Positions 1-7,880 of a stretch of 64,000 nt of DNA are shown here, piece by piece. Both the position numbers and the translations under genes were made by a program. The notes under the pieces are model-generated. The model was not told where the DNA came from. It saw only the letters and a program-made list of their open reading frames with translations, and made no database searches. Each line of letters starts with the position of its first letter. Position 1 is the stretch's first letter. The stretch comes from JAAFHN01 sp031421855 (GTDB lineage: Bacteria; Pseudomonadota; Gammaproteobacteria; Burkholderiales; Burkholderiaceae_C). Location of the stretch: assembly GCA_031421855.1 (NCBI GenBank), contig JANOPN010000043.1, positions 1 to 64,000 of the forward strand. Direction: 5' to 3'.

Positions 1-287
1 TCACAGGCTCCCGCGTTGACTTTGCCTTTGCACTCGGCTCTCAATCGGCTTTGGCGCTGGCCTTTGGTTTCTTCACTGCCTCGGTCAATTTTGGCCAACC
101 TGCCGCCGCTGGCTTGAGATGGTTTTTTCGCTTTTTTGGGCTTTTTGGCAGACTTTTCCTCTGCCGCTGCGGCAGGTTTGGCCGACTCCACGCCTTTTGA
201 GGTGGTGCCTGCCGCCCATGAGGCGTTGGGCATTATCAACGCCAGACTCATCCATGCGGCAAAAAGCAGTTGACGTGGTTTAGACAT
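1..287 (-). CDS. Small secreted lysine-rich protein, partial at the window edge
   Basis: An open frame starts at the ATG at 287 and runs off the left edge after 95 codons. The first 26 or so residues form a signal peptide (hydrophobic core LLFAAWMSLALIMP, likely cleavage after SWA). A low-complexity Ala/Lys segment follows (KKPKKAKK), then a segment reading RLRAECKGKVNAGAC. This Cys-containing tail resembles short hypothetical secreted proteins I recall from Burkholderiales, but I know no function. A GAGAAG sequence precedes the start. It lies 19 bp after the end of the DUF697-like gene on the same strand, so it is probably the last gene of a small operon that begins with the YeaQ-type protein. 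The C-terminus cannot be seen. Confidence 0.6.
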   Translation of the reverse strand, partial: MSKPRQLLFAAWMSLALIMPNASWAAGTTSKGVESAKPAAAAEEKSAKKPKKAKKPSQASGGRLAKIDRGSEETKGQRQSRLRAECKGKVNAGAC

Positions 288-306
288 GGGGCTTCTCGAT
301 CTCGGT

Positions 307-864
307 TTAGTTTGCTGCAATCGCCAATTGTTGACGCACGCGAACACAGTCGTCGATGTGTTTGTGGCACACATGGCGCATGGCGCTGAAGGCCAGCACC
401 GCGCTGATCGCCTGCCCGGCGATTGGCACGTATTTGGTCACTTGCTTGGTCGTCATGCGAACACCCACGGTTTTGAGGACATGCACGATCACCGCTTGGG
501 TGACAACCCGCCCAATCAAGGCATTGCCCACAAAGCCTACCGCTTTGTACGTTGCCACTCGCTTGGCTGGGCTCAAATGCTCAATTTGAGCTTCGCTCAG
601 CTCAAAATGGCCGTTGATTTGGGTGATGAGCTTGCTCAGCAGGGCCACGTCGGCGATCACGTCAAGCCCCGGAATCGGCACCATGGCTGCGCCAGCGGCG
701 ACCATGGCGCGCTGGGTGACGAGTTTGCGGCAAGCCTGGCGTGTGTGCTCCAGCTCGCTCAGCGGTTGGGTGTCGTCGACTCTCCCCGATTTGTTGCCAA
801 ACCATGCTGCGGCCAAGCGCTGTCCGGCAGCGCCTGGGCCTTTGACTTCAAGTGCTTTGGTCAC
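307..864 (-). CDS. DUF697/YcjF-like small membrane-associated protein
   Basis: 185 residues. The middle holds a hydrophobic, glycine-rich stretch (VAAGAAMVPIPGLDVIADVALL) and further on VGNALIGRVVTQAVIVHVL, the pattern of DUF697-type proteins, which accompany GTPases and sit at the membrane. There is no signal peptide and no catalytic motif I recognise. The start is a GTG at 864 inside the end of the upstream YeaQ-type gene (17-bp overlap), which suggests translational coupling. No strong ribosome binding site is visible, so a later start is possible. Function unknown; the pairing with a GlsB/YeaQ-type protein hints at envelope stress. Confidence 0.6.
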   Translation of the reverse strand: MTKALEVKGPGAAGQRLAAAWFGNKSGRVDDTQPLSELEHTRQACRKLVTQRAMVAAGAAMVPIPGLDVIADVALLSKLITQINGHFELSEAQIEHLSPAKRVATYKAVGFVGNALIGRVVTQAVIVHVLKTVGVRMTTKQVTKYVPIAGQAISAVLAFSAMRHVCHKHIDDCVRVRQQLAIAAN

Positions 865-1123
865 CGCCGCTTGCGCCTTTTTGTTTCATCACGAAGCCAT
901 AAATCGCGAGCAGAATGACGGCGCCCACGACGCTGCCGATGAAGCCCGTGGACTCACCCGCCTTGTACCAACCAATGGCCTGGCCAGCAAAACCCGCGAT
1001 GAACGAGCCTGCAATGCCCAACACAGCGGTCACGATCATGCCGATTTTTTGATCGCCAGGCATGATCGCGCGGGCAATCAAACCGACCACGAATCCGACA
1101 ATTGCCATCCAAACATAACTCAT
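848..1123 (-). CDS. GlsB/YeaQ/YmgE family stress-response membrane protein
   Basis: 91 residues, about the usual length. Three hydrophobic segments are visible: VWMAIVGFVVGLIARAI, IGMIVTAVLGIAGSFIAGFA and TGFIGSVVGAVILLAIYGFV. The GLIARAIMPG turn after the first helix is characteristic of this transglycosylase-associated/YeaQ family of inner-membrane proteins, which are often induced by stress and have no known enzymatic activity. I chose the ATG at 1123 because CTGGAGAACAAC directly precedes it; an in-frame start at 1150 would only add non-family residues. The gene heads a probable operon with the DUF697-like gene, whose start it overlaps. Confidence 0.85.
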   Translation of the reverse strand: MSYVWMAIVGFVVGLIARAIMPGDQKIGMIVTAVLGIAGSFIAGFAGQAIGWYKAGESTGFIGSVVGAVILLAIYGFVMKQKGASGGDQST

Positions 1124-1217
1124 GTTGTTCTCCAGTTTTTCGCTGAACATTCAGCTGGTCGCAGCATAACGGCTCGCGGGCCTGCCTGCAACGCGGCGAG
1201 GTGCGGGTCAGTTGACA

Positions 1218-2093
1218 TCACTGCCGAGCGGTTCGCACGTTGGGTGGGATGGCGTTGGGATAATTGGTGCGAAACGGGTTGATGTCCAGTCCGCCACGGC
1301 GCGTGTAGCGGGTGTACACCGACAATTGTGTGGGTTTGCAGCGGCTCATGATGTCGGCAAACATGCGCTCACAGCAGTGCTCATGAAAATCTTGGTGGCT
1401 TCTGAAACTCACGATGTAGCGCAGCAACCCGGCTTGGTCAATTTGCGGCCCGCTGTAGGTGATGCGCACACTGCCCCAATCGGGCTGGTTCGTCACCGGG
1501 CAGTTGCTCTTGAGCAAGTCGCTGTTGAGGGTTTCGGTCACAGGTTGAGATTCAAAATCCGCGCTCAAGAGTTCAGGGCTGGGGTGATCGTCCTCGCACT
1601 CGATGTCCATGCGGTCCAAGCTCAAGCCATCGAACTCTTGAAATTTCTGCCGTTCAAAGTCTTGCGGCATCAAGAGTGCAACCCCAATGGCCGCGCCCGT
1701 CTCTGCGCCCCAGACGCACCCGCTGATGTCGGCGCGAATGCGCTCGCGCAGTTCGGTTGCATCGGCAAATCGGCTGCTATTGAAGCTGTTGAGGTAGAGC
1801 TTCAAGCTTTTGCTCTCAACGATACAAGGTGTCTCGCACGGGATCGTGAGGGTGGCGATTGCGATTTGGGGCTTGCCACGCGGCGTGAGCCAACTCAGTT
1901 CATAGGCCGTCCAAATGTCGGCACCCATGAATGGCAGCGCCTGCGACTCCACCACGCCGAGCCGTTCGCGGTTGGGCGCACGCTCAAATGCAAACAAAAG
2001 CGCTGGATCGTAATGATCGGCATAAGCCGTGACCTTGCCCAGCGCCGATGCTTGGAGCCGTGCCTGAGAGATTGCGTCGTTGCTGGTAATCAT
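1218..2093 (-). CDS. queF: NADPH-dependent 7-cyano-7-deazaguanine reductase (QueF)
   Basis: 291 residues, matching the long two-domain QueF form. It reduces preQ0 to preQ1 in queuosine (tRNA modification) synthesis. Seen in the sequence: the substrate and NADPH segment ESKSLKLYLNSFN near residues 93-105, the catalytic cysteine in SNCPVTNQPDWG (Cys198), with Asp205 in the same loop, and the conserved FHEHCCERMFADIM block. The start codon overlaps the stop of the upstream alpha/beta hydrolase gene in an ATGA, so the two are translated from one message. No preQ1 riboswitch can be placed directly upstream because the hydrolase gene is there. Confidence 0.96.
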   Translation of the reverse strand: MITSNDAISQARLQASALGKVTAYADHYDPALLFAFERAPNRERLGVVESQALPFMGADIWTAYELSWLTPRGKPQIAIATLTIPCETPCIVESKSLKLYLNSFNSSRFADATELRERIRADISGCVWGAETGAAIGVALLMPQDFERQKFQEFDGLSLDRMDIECEDDHPSPELLSADFESQPVTETLNSDLLKSNCPVTNQPDWGSVRITYSGPQIDQAGLLRYIVSFRSHQDFHEHCCERMFADIMSRCKPTQLSVYTRYTRRGGLDINPFRTNYPNAIPPNVRTARQ

Positions 2094-2995
2094 GCTGCGT
2101 GCGCCCGCACATGGGTGACTATTTTCTCAACCACCAATGGGATGACCGCCGTGGGCAGGTCGTGCCCCCAGCCGGTGATGGACTCAAACCGCGCACCAGG
2201 AATGCGTTTGGCCGTGTCTTGGCCGCAAGCCATGGGTACCAGCGGATCGGCAGTCCCGTGAATCACCAAAGTCGGTGAGGCGATGCGCGCCAACAACTGG
2301 TGGCGTTCGGTGTCAGCGGCAATTGCGACCATTTGCCGCACGGTGCCAACCGGGTGGTCGCTTCGCGCCAAACCTGCCCGGATGGCAGCTCGCCTGAGGG
2401 CTTCGTCAGCCGGATAGCCGGGGCCGCTGAGCAAGCTCAGCATTTTCAGCAAATAGGCTTCCATCTCGGCCGACGATGTCGCGCTTGGACCGCCGCTTGG
2501 GCGACTCAACATCACCCGCAGCAGCTTGGGGTCGGCTGCGGGCAGCTTGGGCGCACCGCTTGAGCTCATGATGCTGGTCAGACTCAACGTGCGCTCAGGA
2601 TGTGAGGCCGCCACATGCTGCGCAATCATGCCGCCCATGCTCGCTCCCACGACGTGGGCTTGCTTGACGCCCAGGGCATCCAACACACCCACGCTGTCTT
2701 TGGCCATATCGGCCAAGGTGTAGGGCGGCTTGATCGTGCAGCCCAGTCGCTGCTTGATGGCGGTCCAAACCAAGGCGGGTTTGCCCAGGTGGTCAAAAAA
2801 CTGGCTTAAGCCAATGTCGCGGTTGTCAAACCGAATGACCCGAAACCCTGCGTCAGCCAAACCCCTCACAAAACCCGGCGGCCAAGCAATCAATTGCATG
2901 CCCAACCCCATGATGAGCAGCACCACCGGCTGGGTATCGCCGGGCTTGCCGGTGTCGTCTACTTCAATTTGGATGCCGTTGGCGGTGATTTTCAT
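2090..2995 (-). CDS. Alpha/beta-fold hydrolase
   Basis: 301 residues from the ATG at 2995; the frame is open to 3034, but the domain begins right at MKITANG. The alpha/beta hydrolase pattern is complete: an oxyanion-side LLIMGLGMQ strand, nucleophile elbow GASMGG (Ser119), an acid in HGTADPLVP and the catalytic histidine in GWGHDLP (His278). The substrate cannot be told from the sequence; the family includes esterases and haloperoxidase-like proteins. It is the first gene of a two-gene unit with queF (ATGA overlap). Whether the hydrolase takes part in queuosine metabolism is unknown. Confidence 0.85.
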   Translation of the reverse strand: MKITANGIQIEVDDTGKPGDTQPVVLLIMGLGMQLIAWPPGFVRGLADAGFRVIRFDNRDIGLSQFFDHLGKPALVWTAIKQRLGCTIKPPYTLADMAKDSVGVLDALGVKQAHVVGASMGGMIAQHVAASHPERTLSLTSIMSSSGAPKLPAADPKLLRVMLSRPSGGPSATSSAEMEAYLLKMLSLLSGPGYPADEALRRAAIRAGLARSDHPVGTVRQMVAIAADTERHQLLARIASPTLVIHGTADPLVPMACGQDTAKRIPGARFESITGWGHDLPTAVIPLVVEKIVTHVRAHAA

Positions 2996-3172
2996 GGTGG
3001 AAATGCGGTAGTAGCCCGGCGTGCAGCCGAACAAGACAAGGATTCTGGACTGCTGTCCAAACGAGCCATTGTAGTTTTGGCGTTCCAGCTAAGCCACGAT
3101 CAACGGGGTCGGGTGGTCACTCAAACGACAACACACCGCGACCGTTTTAGAACCTCAATACATGTCAAAAAA

Positions 3173-3210
3173 TATAGCAACAAAATCAATGAATTCGGCG
3201 ATCAGAGGCA
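3173..3210 (-). repeat. Dispersed 37-45 bp repeat, copy 1
   Basis: An inverted copy of the window-wide repeat: read on the minus strand it contains GAATTCATTGATTTTGTTGCTA. It lies in the 351-bp stretch 2996-3346 between the hydrolase start and the small membrane protein gene. I see no gene and no other clear signal in that stretch. Confidence 0.8.
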
Positions 3211-3346
3211 TAATTGTCAACAAAAACAGCTCGGTCAGCCGTTTTCAAGTTGGCATCATGGATGAAGCGGTGCGAAAGCCGAGCACAAGCGCTGTACTTC
3301 GCTCACACCCGAAGCGGCATCAAAGGGCACCAACTTGCTACCCCGA

Positions 3347-3796
3347 TCACCGGGTAAACATCACGACCGCCAGCACCGCGTTGAAAACCATCAATGTGCC
3401 GTCCACCACAAAAATCAGCCGCAGCGGCGCGTTAAACCCCGGTGCAGAGTGGGCAGGCATGTTCTGTTTGCCAAGGGAAATGGGCACGTTGAACACGAAC
3501 TGGCTGGCGTGGGCAATCGCGATGATGGCTGCCAACCACGCCAACTGCAGGGTGTTGAAGCCTGCAGGGTTAACCAGACACAGCAGGCTTAACGCGGCGA
3601 CGGCGAAGTTCATGCCACCCAGAAACTGCACGCTGAATGCCACCGTCTCAAACAGCGGCAAATCGCGCAGAGGTCTCGGGGTGAGCATCCTCGCGGCAGC
3701 TTTGGGTTTGAGCGAAAAGTAGTGAAACGCCAGGCTGAACCAAGCGATGTTCAGCACCATGACCAGCGCGAAAGTGATTTGTAACCAGGTCATCAT
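3347..3796 (-). CDS. Hypothetical integral membrane protein
   Basis: 149 residues from the ATG at 3796, chosen because GAAGGAACAC sits just upstream; the longer open frame to 3886 has no such site. Four hydrophobic segments are visible: WLQITFALVMVLNIAWFSLA, VQFLGGMNFAVAALSLLCLV, LQLAWLAAIIAIAHASQFVF and LIFVVDGTLMVFNAVLAVVM. This suggests a four-helix inner-membrane protein with both ends in the cytoplasm. I do not recognise the family. A palindrome about 105 bp upstream of the start (3901-3921) may be its operator. Confidence 0.65.
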   Translation of the reverse strand: MMTWLQITFALVMVLNIAWFSLAFHYFSLKPKAAARMLTPRPLRDLPLFETVAFSVQFLGGMNFAVAALSLLCLVNPAGFNTLQLAWLAAIIAIAHASQFVFNVPISLGKQNMPAHSAPGFNAPLRLIFVVDGTLMVFNAVLAVVMFTR

Positions 3797-3900
3797 GTGT
3801 TCCTTCTTTTGGTAAGTCAAACGTTCGAATCTCGACGGGCTAGGGTCCCCAATCAGAGGGGTTGCTCCTTCGGAAGCAGGTCTCAATGCAGCTCAGGCTC

Positions 3901-3921
3901 TTGATTTAATATATAAATCAA
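3901..3921. promoter_or_regulatory. AT-rich inverted repeat, possible operator
   Basis: Two perfect 8-bp arms, TTGATTTA and TAAATCAA, separated by ATATA. The spacing does not fit an FNR box (TTGAT-N4-ATCAA). It lies upstream of the minus-strand membrane protein gene in a region that is otherwise much richer in GC. Binding by a dimeric regulator is an inference from the symmetry alone. Confidence 0.35.
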
Positions 3922-4685
3922 TGACTTGCGTTGGTTTCTTGGTGCGAGGTTGCTCCCGATGACGTGCATGGGGTTAAGTTCTCAATCATCGCACGGACTA
4001 ACTAAAAATCATAGCAACAACCCCAATGAATTCGGCGACCAGAGGCTGATTATTCATCGAAATCTGGTCTAGCAAGCCGTTTGAGGTGTATCGAACCAAT
4101 TTGATGTGCTTTAACCCCTCTGTCGAAGCCATCGCGTTGCTGTATCTGCTCCGACCGCGCCAGCATACCGCCACTCGTCGCCTATGCAATCGGGCGCGAT
4201 AAGCTGCCTTGAAATTCCGAGCCAGCGCTGCTTTGGTTTCGGCAGCGCGGAGTCAAAGCTTCAGTGCGGCAAGTTCGAACACGGCGCGCAGCGAAAACGT
4301 CGGACTGCCGATTGAGTCAAGGGAAGCGACGGTTGGCGCGCACAGTTAACCTTGAACGTGTTTTTGCTGCGCTTTGCACAACGAAACGCGGTCAGTTTTG
4401 TCGAATCCAGTTAGTACGCTGGCAAAAACACTCGACGCCATCGCACACCCGTAGCGGGCGCGGATCCACACCGCCTGTCTTGTTGGGCATTGAGTCCCTA
4501 ACGCGCCATCAGGCGCGCCGCTGAATCGCTGCTGGCGGGCGGGTTGAACGCCGTCACGATGAAATATTCGGGCCAGCGGTTGGCTTTGCAAACCGCCGCA
4601 CGTGCGCTGCCTCGCTGAGTCATTTCGTCACACCCTTGTCATGCAGCGGTGTACCAATGGGTGCTCAACGAGGAATGAGGCGAAG
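3922..4685. other. Long stretch without a recognisable gene
   Basis: Between the palindrome and the phytase-like lipoprotein gene I see repeat copy 2 and several short open frames on both strands. None has a convincing start, ribosome binding site or protein-like composition. The frame at 3998-4189 (minus) owes its tail to the repeat. This may be decayed sequence, a long leader for the lipoprotein gene or an undetected RNA gene; nothing in the sequence decides between these. Confidence 0.4.
4011..4047 (-). repeat. Dispersed repeat, copy 2
   Basis: An inverted copy; on the minus strand it reads GGTCGCCGAATTCATTGG and then GTTGTTGCTAT. It lies in the long non-coding stretch between two divergent genes. 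Confidence 0.8.
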
Positions 4686-6824
4686 ATGATTGATCACAAA
4701 AAGTTTGGCACCTTGGGCTTGGCGCTCGGTGGTTTGTTTGTGGCGACTGTGCTTGTCGCATGCGGTGGCGGCACTTCGGATTCGGGGGTGCCTTTGCCCG
4801 CGCCAGTTGCACCAGTTGCGCCGGCACCGCCAGCGCCGCCAGCGCCGCCAGCGCCGCCACCACTACCGCCACCGCCAATTGCATTGATTCAAGGTGTGTT
4901 TTTAGACAGTGCTGTCGAGGGCTTGGAGTACGTCACGGCAAGCGTGGCCGCCAAAGCCCTCACCGGCCCTGCAGGCGAGTTTGGCTGCCGAGCAGGTGAG
5001 CGCATCGCGTTCTCGGTGGGGTCGGTAGAGCTCGGCTCGACCACGTGCACGGCCATCATCACGCCGCTGAACTTGGCTGCTACGTCCAATGTGAGGGATG
5101 AAGCGGTTGTCAATCGGGCGTTGGCGCTTCAAATGTTGGATGACGATTTGGATGCCTTCAACGGCATCAAGCTGAGCGCTGAGGTTCGTGGTGCGATGGC
5201 CACACGCAGCCTTGACTTCAGCTTGGCCGCGTCGGCATTCAATGCCGCCTTGACGGCAACCCTGGCCACCCTGCCCAGCAGCTACCGCACACGTGTGGTC
5301 GACCAAGACCGCCGAACATTGGCTCGCGACCATTTGGAGAACACGCTGGCCGCGCGCTTGAACACGCCAATCGTCGAAAACTTCAGTCAAGTGACGCCGG
5401 TCGGTTCGGTCACCCTCACGGTGACGCGCTACGAAATGCAGGCCTCCAGCACGTTCTACATTCCCTACGAAGGGACCGGGAACGCGGTTGCTCGGGCTGA
5501 GTACACCAATGGGTTTTTGCCCGCCTATGGCTCGGGGCTGGCGTTCAAGGGACGGCTGCCAGACGGCACCATTGAGTTTTACGCCGTCACTGACCGCGGA
5601 CCCAACGGCGACGGCCCGAAAATCGCACGCTCGATTCTCGAGTCGTCGACCGCTACAGGCAATTCTGACGCCAAGATTTTCCCGTCGCCAAGCTTCACTC
5701 CCTCGATCGGCGTGATCACTTTGGGTAAAAACGGCGCGGTTTTGCAATCGCGCCTGCCGATCAAAGTCAGTGCGACAGTCAACAGCAACGGCTTGTCGGT
5801 GCCACCCGGTCGGGTTGGCGCGACCGGTGAAGCGCCGCTGACTGATGCGCTTCGCTACGAATCGAGCAAGGCCAACTACAGTGAGAACGGCATCGACCCT
5901 GAGTCGGTTGTCGCCGATCCTGCTCGAAACGCGCTGTGGGTGTCTGACGAATACGGCCCGTTCATCTTGAAAATTGACCCAACCACTGGGGTGATTGTCA
6001 AGCGATATCAGCCCGGAACAGGGGCAAAAGACTTACCCAATGTGCTGCTCAAACGCCGAGCCAATCGCGGCATGGAGGGTCTGGCACTGGATCCGACAAG
6101 CAAAAAGTTGCATGGATTTTTGCAAAGCCCGATTGACGACGGATCAGTCGGCACCAGCAACGTGCGCGATTTCGCGAAGTTTGCCCGCTGGGTTGAGTTC
6201 GATCCCGACAACGAAACGACCCGTCTGCTGGCCTACCCAATCGAGGGTAGCAGCTATGACCGAAGCCGCACAGGGAACGCCAAACTGGGCGACCTGACGG
6301 CGTTGGGCAACGGCAAGTTTGTCGTGATCGAGCAAGGCCTGGGCACCAATGGCAAGGTGTTCAACTGGCTGATGTTGGTCGAAGTGCCCAGCGATGCAAC
6401 CAATATCGCGTCCATCGGTTCGGAGCTTGAGAAAAATAGCATGAGTGCGACCTTTGCCAGCCCCATTCCGTACGCGCAAATCGTCAAACTCAAGAAGACT
6501 TTGCTGCTGGACTTGAACAAGCTTGGCTGGCTGGCCGAGAAGGCCGAAGGCTTGGCCTTGGTTGACGAAAACACCTTGGCGCTCACCAATGACACTGACT
6601 TTGGCATGAAATCAGTCGTGCTGGATGCTGCGGGTTCAATCCTGGCCGGGGCGGATGTCGCCGCGTGCACGGTCAACACATCGGGCGCGCTGACAGGCTG
6701 TACAGCCGCTGCCGGCGCGAGCGCTCGGGTGTCTCGCAACAGTGATTTGGATCGCTCGCAACGGATCTGGATTTTGAAGTTTGGCAAACGCCTGGGTGAT
6801 TTCAGCGTCCCGGCCGCACCTTGA
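4686..6824 (+). CDS. Lipoprotein with esterase-like-activity-of-phytase domain
   Basis: 712 residues from the ATG at 4686, preceded by AGGAATGAGGCGAAG. The N-terminus is a lipoprotein signal (GLFVATVLVAC with Cys at the lipobox), then a Gly/Ser stretch and a proline-rich linker (PAPPAPPAPP). The C-terminal half has the phytase-like/esterase-like beta-propeller signature: FYAVTDRGPNGDG, GIDPESVVADP, LWVSDEYGPFILKID, RGMEGLALDP and a late LALTNDTDFG. These Asp/Glu-rich loops probably bind calcium. The part between linker and propeller (about residues 60-230) is of a type seen in other Gly-rich lipoproteins but has no function I know. Predicted to be outer-membrane anchored; the substrate (organic phosphate or ester) is inferred from the family only. 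Confidence 0.8.
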   Translation: MIDHKKFGTLGLALGGLFVATVLVACGGGTSDSGVPLPAPVAPVAPAPPAPPAPPAPPPLPPPPIALIQGVFLDSAVEGLEYVTASVAAKALTGPAGEFGCRAGERIAFSVGSVELGSTTCTAIITPLNLAATSNVRDEAVVNRALALQMLDDDLDAFNGIKLSAEVRGAMATRSLDFSLAASAFNAALTATLATLPSSYRTRVVDQDRRTLARDHLENTLAARLNTPIVENFSQVTPVGSVTLTVTRYEMQASSTFYIPYEGTGNAVARAEYTNGFLPAYGSGLAFKGRLPDGTIEFYAVTDRGPNGDGPKIARSILESSTATGNSDAKIFPSPSFTPSIGVITLGKNGAVLQSRLPIKVSATVNSNGLSVPPGRVGATGEAPLTDALRYESSKANYSENGIDPESVVADPARNALWVSDEYGPFILKIDPTTGVIVKRYQPGTGAKDLPNVLLKRRANRGMEGLALDPTSKKLHGFLQSPIDDGSVGTSNVRDFAKFARWVEFDPDNETTRLLAYPIEGSSYDRSRTGNAKLGDLTALGNGKFVVIEQGLGTNGKVFNWLMLVEVPSDATNIASIGSELEKNSMSATFASPIPYAQIVKLKKTLLLDLNKLGWLAEKAEGLALVDENTLALTNDTDFGMKSVVLDAAGSILAGADVAACTVNTSGALTGCTAAAGASARVSRNSDLDRSQRIWILKFGKRLGDFSVPAAP
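4827..4859 (+). repeat. 9-bp tandem microsatellite in coding sequence
   Basis: About 3.7 copies of CCGCCAGCG, encoding the Pro-Pro-Ala linker of the phytase-like lipoprotein. Gain or loss of a unit keeps the frame, so linker length is likely to vary between strains. Confidence 0.8.
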
Positions 6825-6976
6825 TGTTGTGGATGGCGCTGCGCAAAGGGTAGGAGAGTCCAACGCCAAACAGACTAGTTTTCTCCACCATGTGGGCTAG
6901 TCGAGGCGAGGCGAGGTGAGGCGACTTGAGGTATTGCCAGTGCCAGCGCAGATCGGGCCGGAGGGGGACGGGGGCG

Positions 6977-7837
6977 CTACTTGAATTCGCCTTCGCGAAG
7001 CCACTTGGTGGCTACCCATTTTTCGCCTTCCAGCACCGGTGCGCCGCCGTGCAGGGTTTTGGTGCTGGGGTGGGGGCGGTCGAAGCTGAAGAATACGGCG
7101 CTGCCGCGCTTGGGGGTGACTTCGAGGTTGACGTCGGGAAATGTGGTGCCCCCGCCGCGTGTGGGCGAGTTGAGGTACATCACCAAGGTGGCGACCCGCT
7201 GGCCGCCGCGTTTCAAAATGGTGGGTGTGCCCGGTTGGGTGGGGTCAAAGTAGTCGTAGTGCGGCTTGTACTGTGCGCCGGGTTTGTAGTGCAAGATTTG
7301 CAGGCCTTCGCCGTTTTGCACCGGCCAGTTGACCAGTTTGGCGATGCGCGCCTCGATGCGTTTGACGAGTTCGTTTTCGCCGCGCTGAAAAAACATGCCG
7401 TCACTGGTGCGGTCGGCGTTGAGTTCTTCGCCGCCAGTTTGGTTGTCAACCGTGAGCGAGCGCTTCATTTTCGGGTCAGCCAGCGCGATGAGGTCGCTGC
7501 ATTCTTGATCGCTGAGCAAGTTGTTAAATACCACCACGCGTGGCGAAAACATCGAAAACGCAATCTCGACGAAGCGGTCGCCGCAATCCAAGCCCAGCGG
7601 CGAGTCGTCAATGGCGGGCTCGGGCACTGTGCTGGACGGCGGCAGGCCTTGCTCGACGGCTTGTTCGTTGAGGTGCGATTTGAGTGTCGACTCCATCGCT
7701 TCGACCGCCACGTCTTCTGTCCAGCCAGAAGCCATCATTGACTTGAGCACGGTCTCGGGCGAATGCCCGGCCTGCGCTTGCTCGACGATCCATTTGCGCA
7801 GTTCGGGGGTGATGCTTTGGGTGGCGGTTTTGGTCAT
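6977..7837 (-). CDS. Prolyl-4-hydroxylase-like 2OG-Fe(II) oxygenase
   Basis: 286 residues. The C-terminal half is a 2-oxoglutarate/Fe(II) dioxygenase domain: the HxD pair in YKPHYDYFD (His193, Asp195), a distal histidine in TLHGGAPV (His263) and the 2-oxoglutarate-binding lysine in EKWVATKW (Lys273). The RGGGTTFPD segment is typical of the prolyl-4-hydroxylase alpha-subunit family. The first 60 residues form a small helical region with an Ala/Trp/Asp pattern (MMASGWTEDVAVEAM) resembling a UBA-like fold. There is no signal peptide, so it is probably cytoplasmic. The protein substrate is unknown. It stands alone between genes on opposite strands. Confidence 0.88.
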   Translation of the reverse strand: MTKTATQSITPELRKWIVEQAQAGHSPETVLKSMMASGWTEDVAVEAMESTLKSHLNEQAVEQGLPPSSTVPEPAIDDSPLGLDCGDRFVEIAFSMFSPRVVVFNNLLSDQECSDLIALADPKMKRSLTVDNQTGGEELNADRTSDGMFFQRGENELVKRIEARIAKLVNWPVQNGEGLQILHYKPGAQYKPHYDYFDPTQPGTPTILKRGGQRVATLVMYLNSPTRGGGTTFPDVNLEVTPKRGSAVFFSFDRPHPSTKTLHGGAPVLEGEKWVATKWLREGEFK

Positions 7838-7880
7838 GTCATCGCGTCAGATCAAATCGAATCAAACTTAAGCGGTCAAA

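Noticed and set aside
1218..2995. preQ1 riboswitch for queF
   Set aside because: queF is translationally coupled to the upstream hydrolase gene, and no aptamer-like sequence was found before that gene.
3998..4189. A 63-codon frame on the minus strand
   Set aside because: Its tail is the translated repeat and the rest has no ribosome binding site or protein-like pattern.
4902..5747. Long open frame antisense to the phytase-like lipoprotein gene
   Set aside because: It is a shadow caused by high GC at third codon positions; the sense frame has a lipoprotein signal and family motifs.
6873..6902. Hairpin GACTAG...CTAGTC after the phytase-like lipoprotein gene as a terminator
   Set aside because: The stem is only 6 bp with an 18-nt loop and no T-tract.
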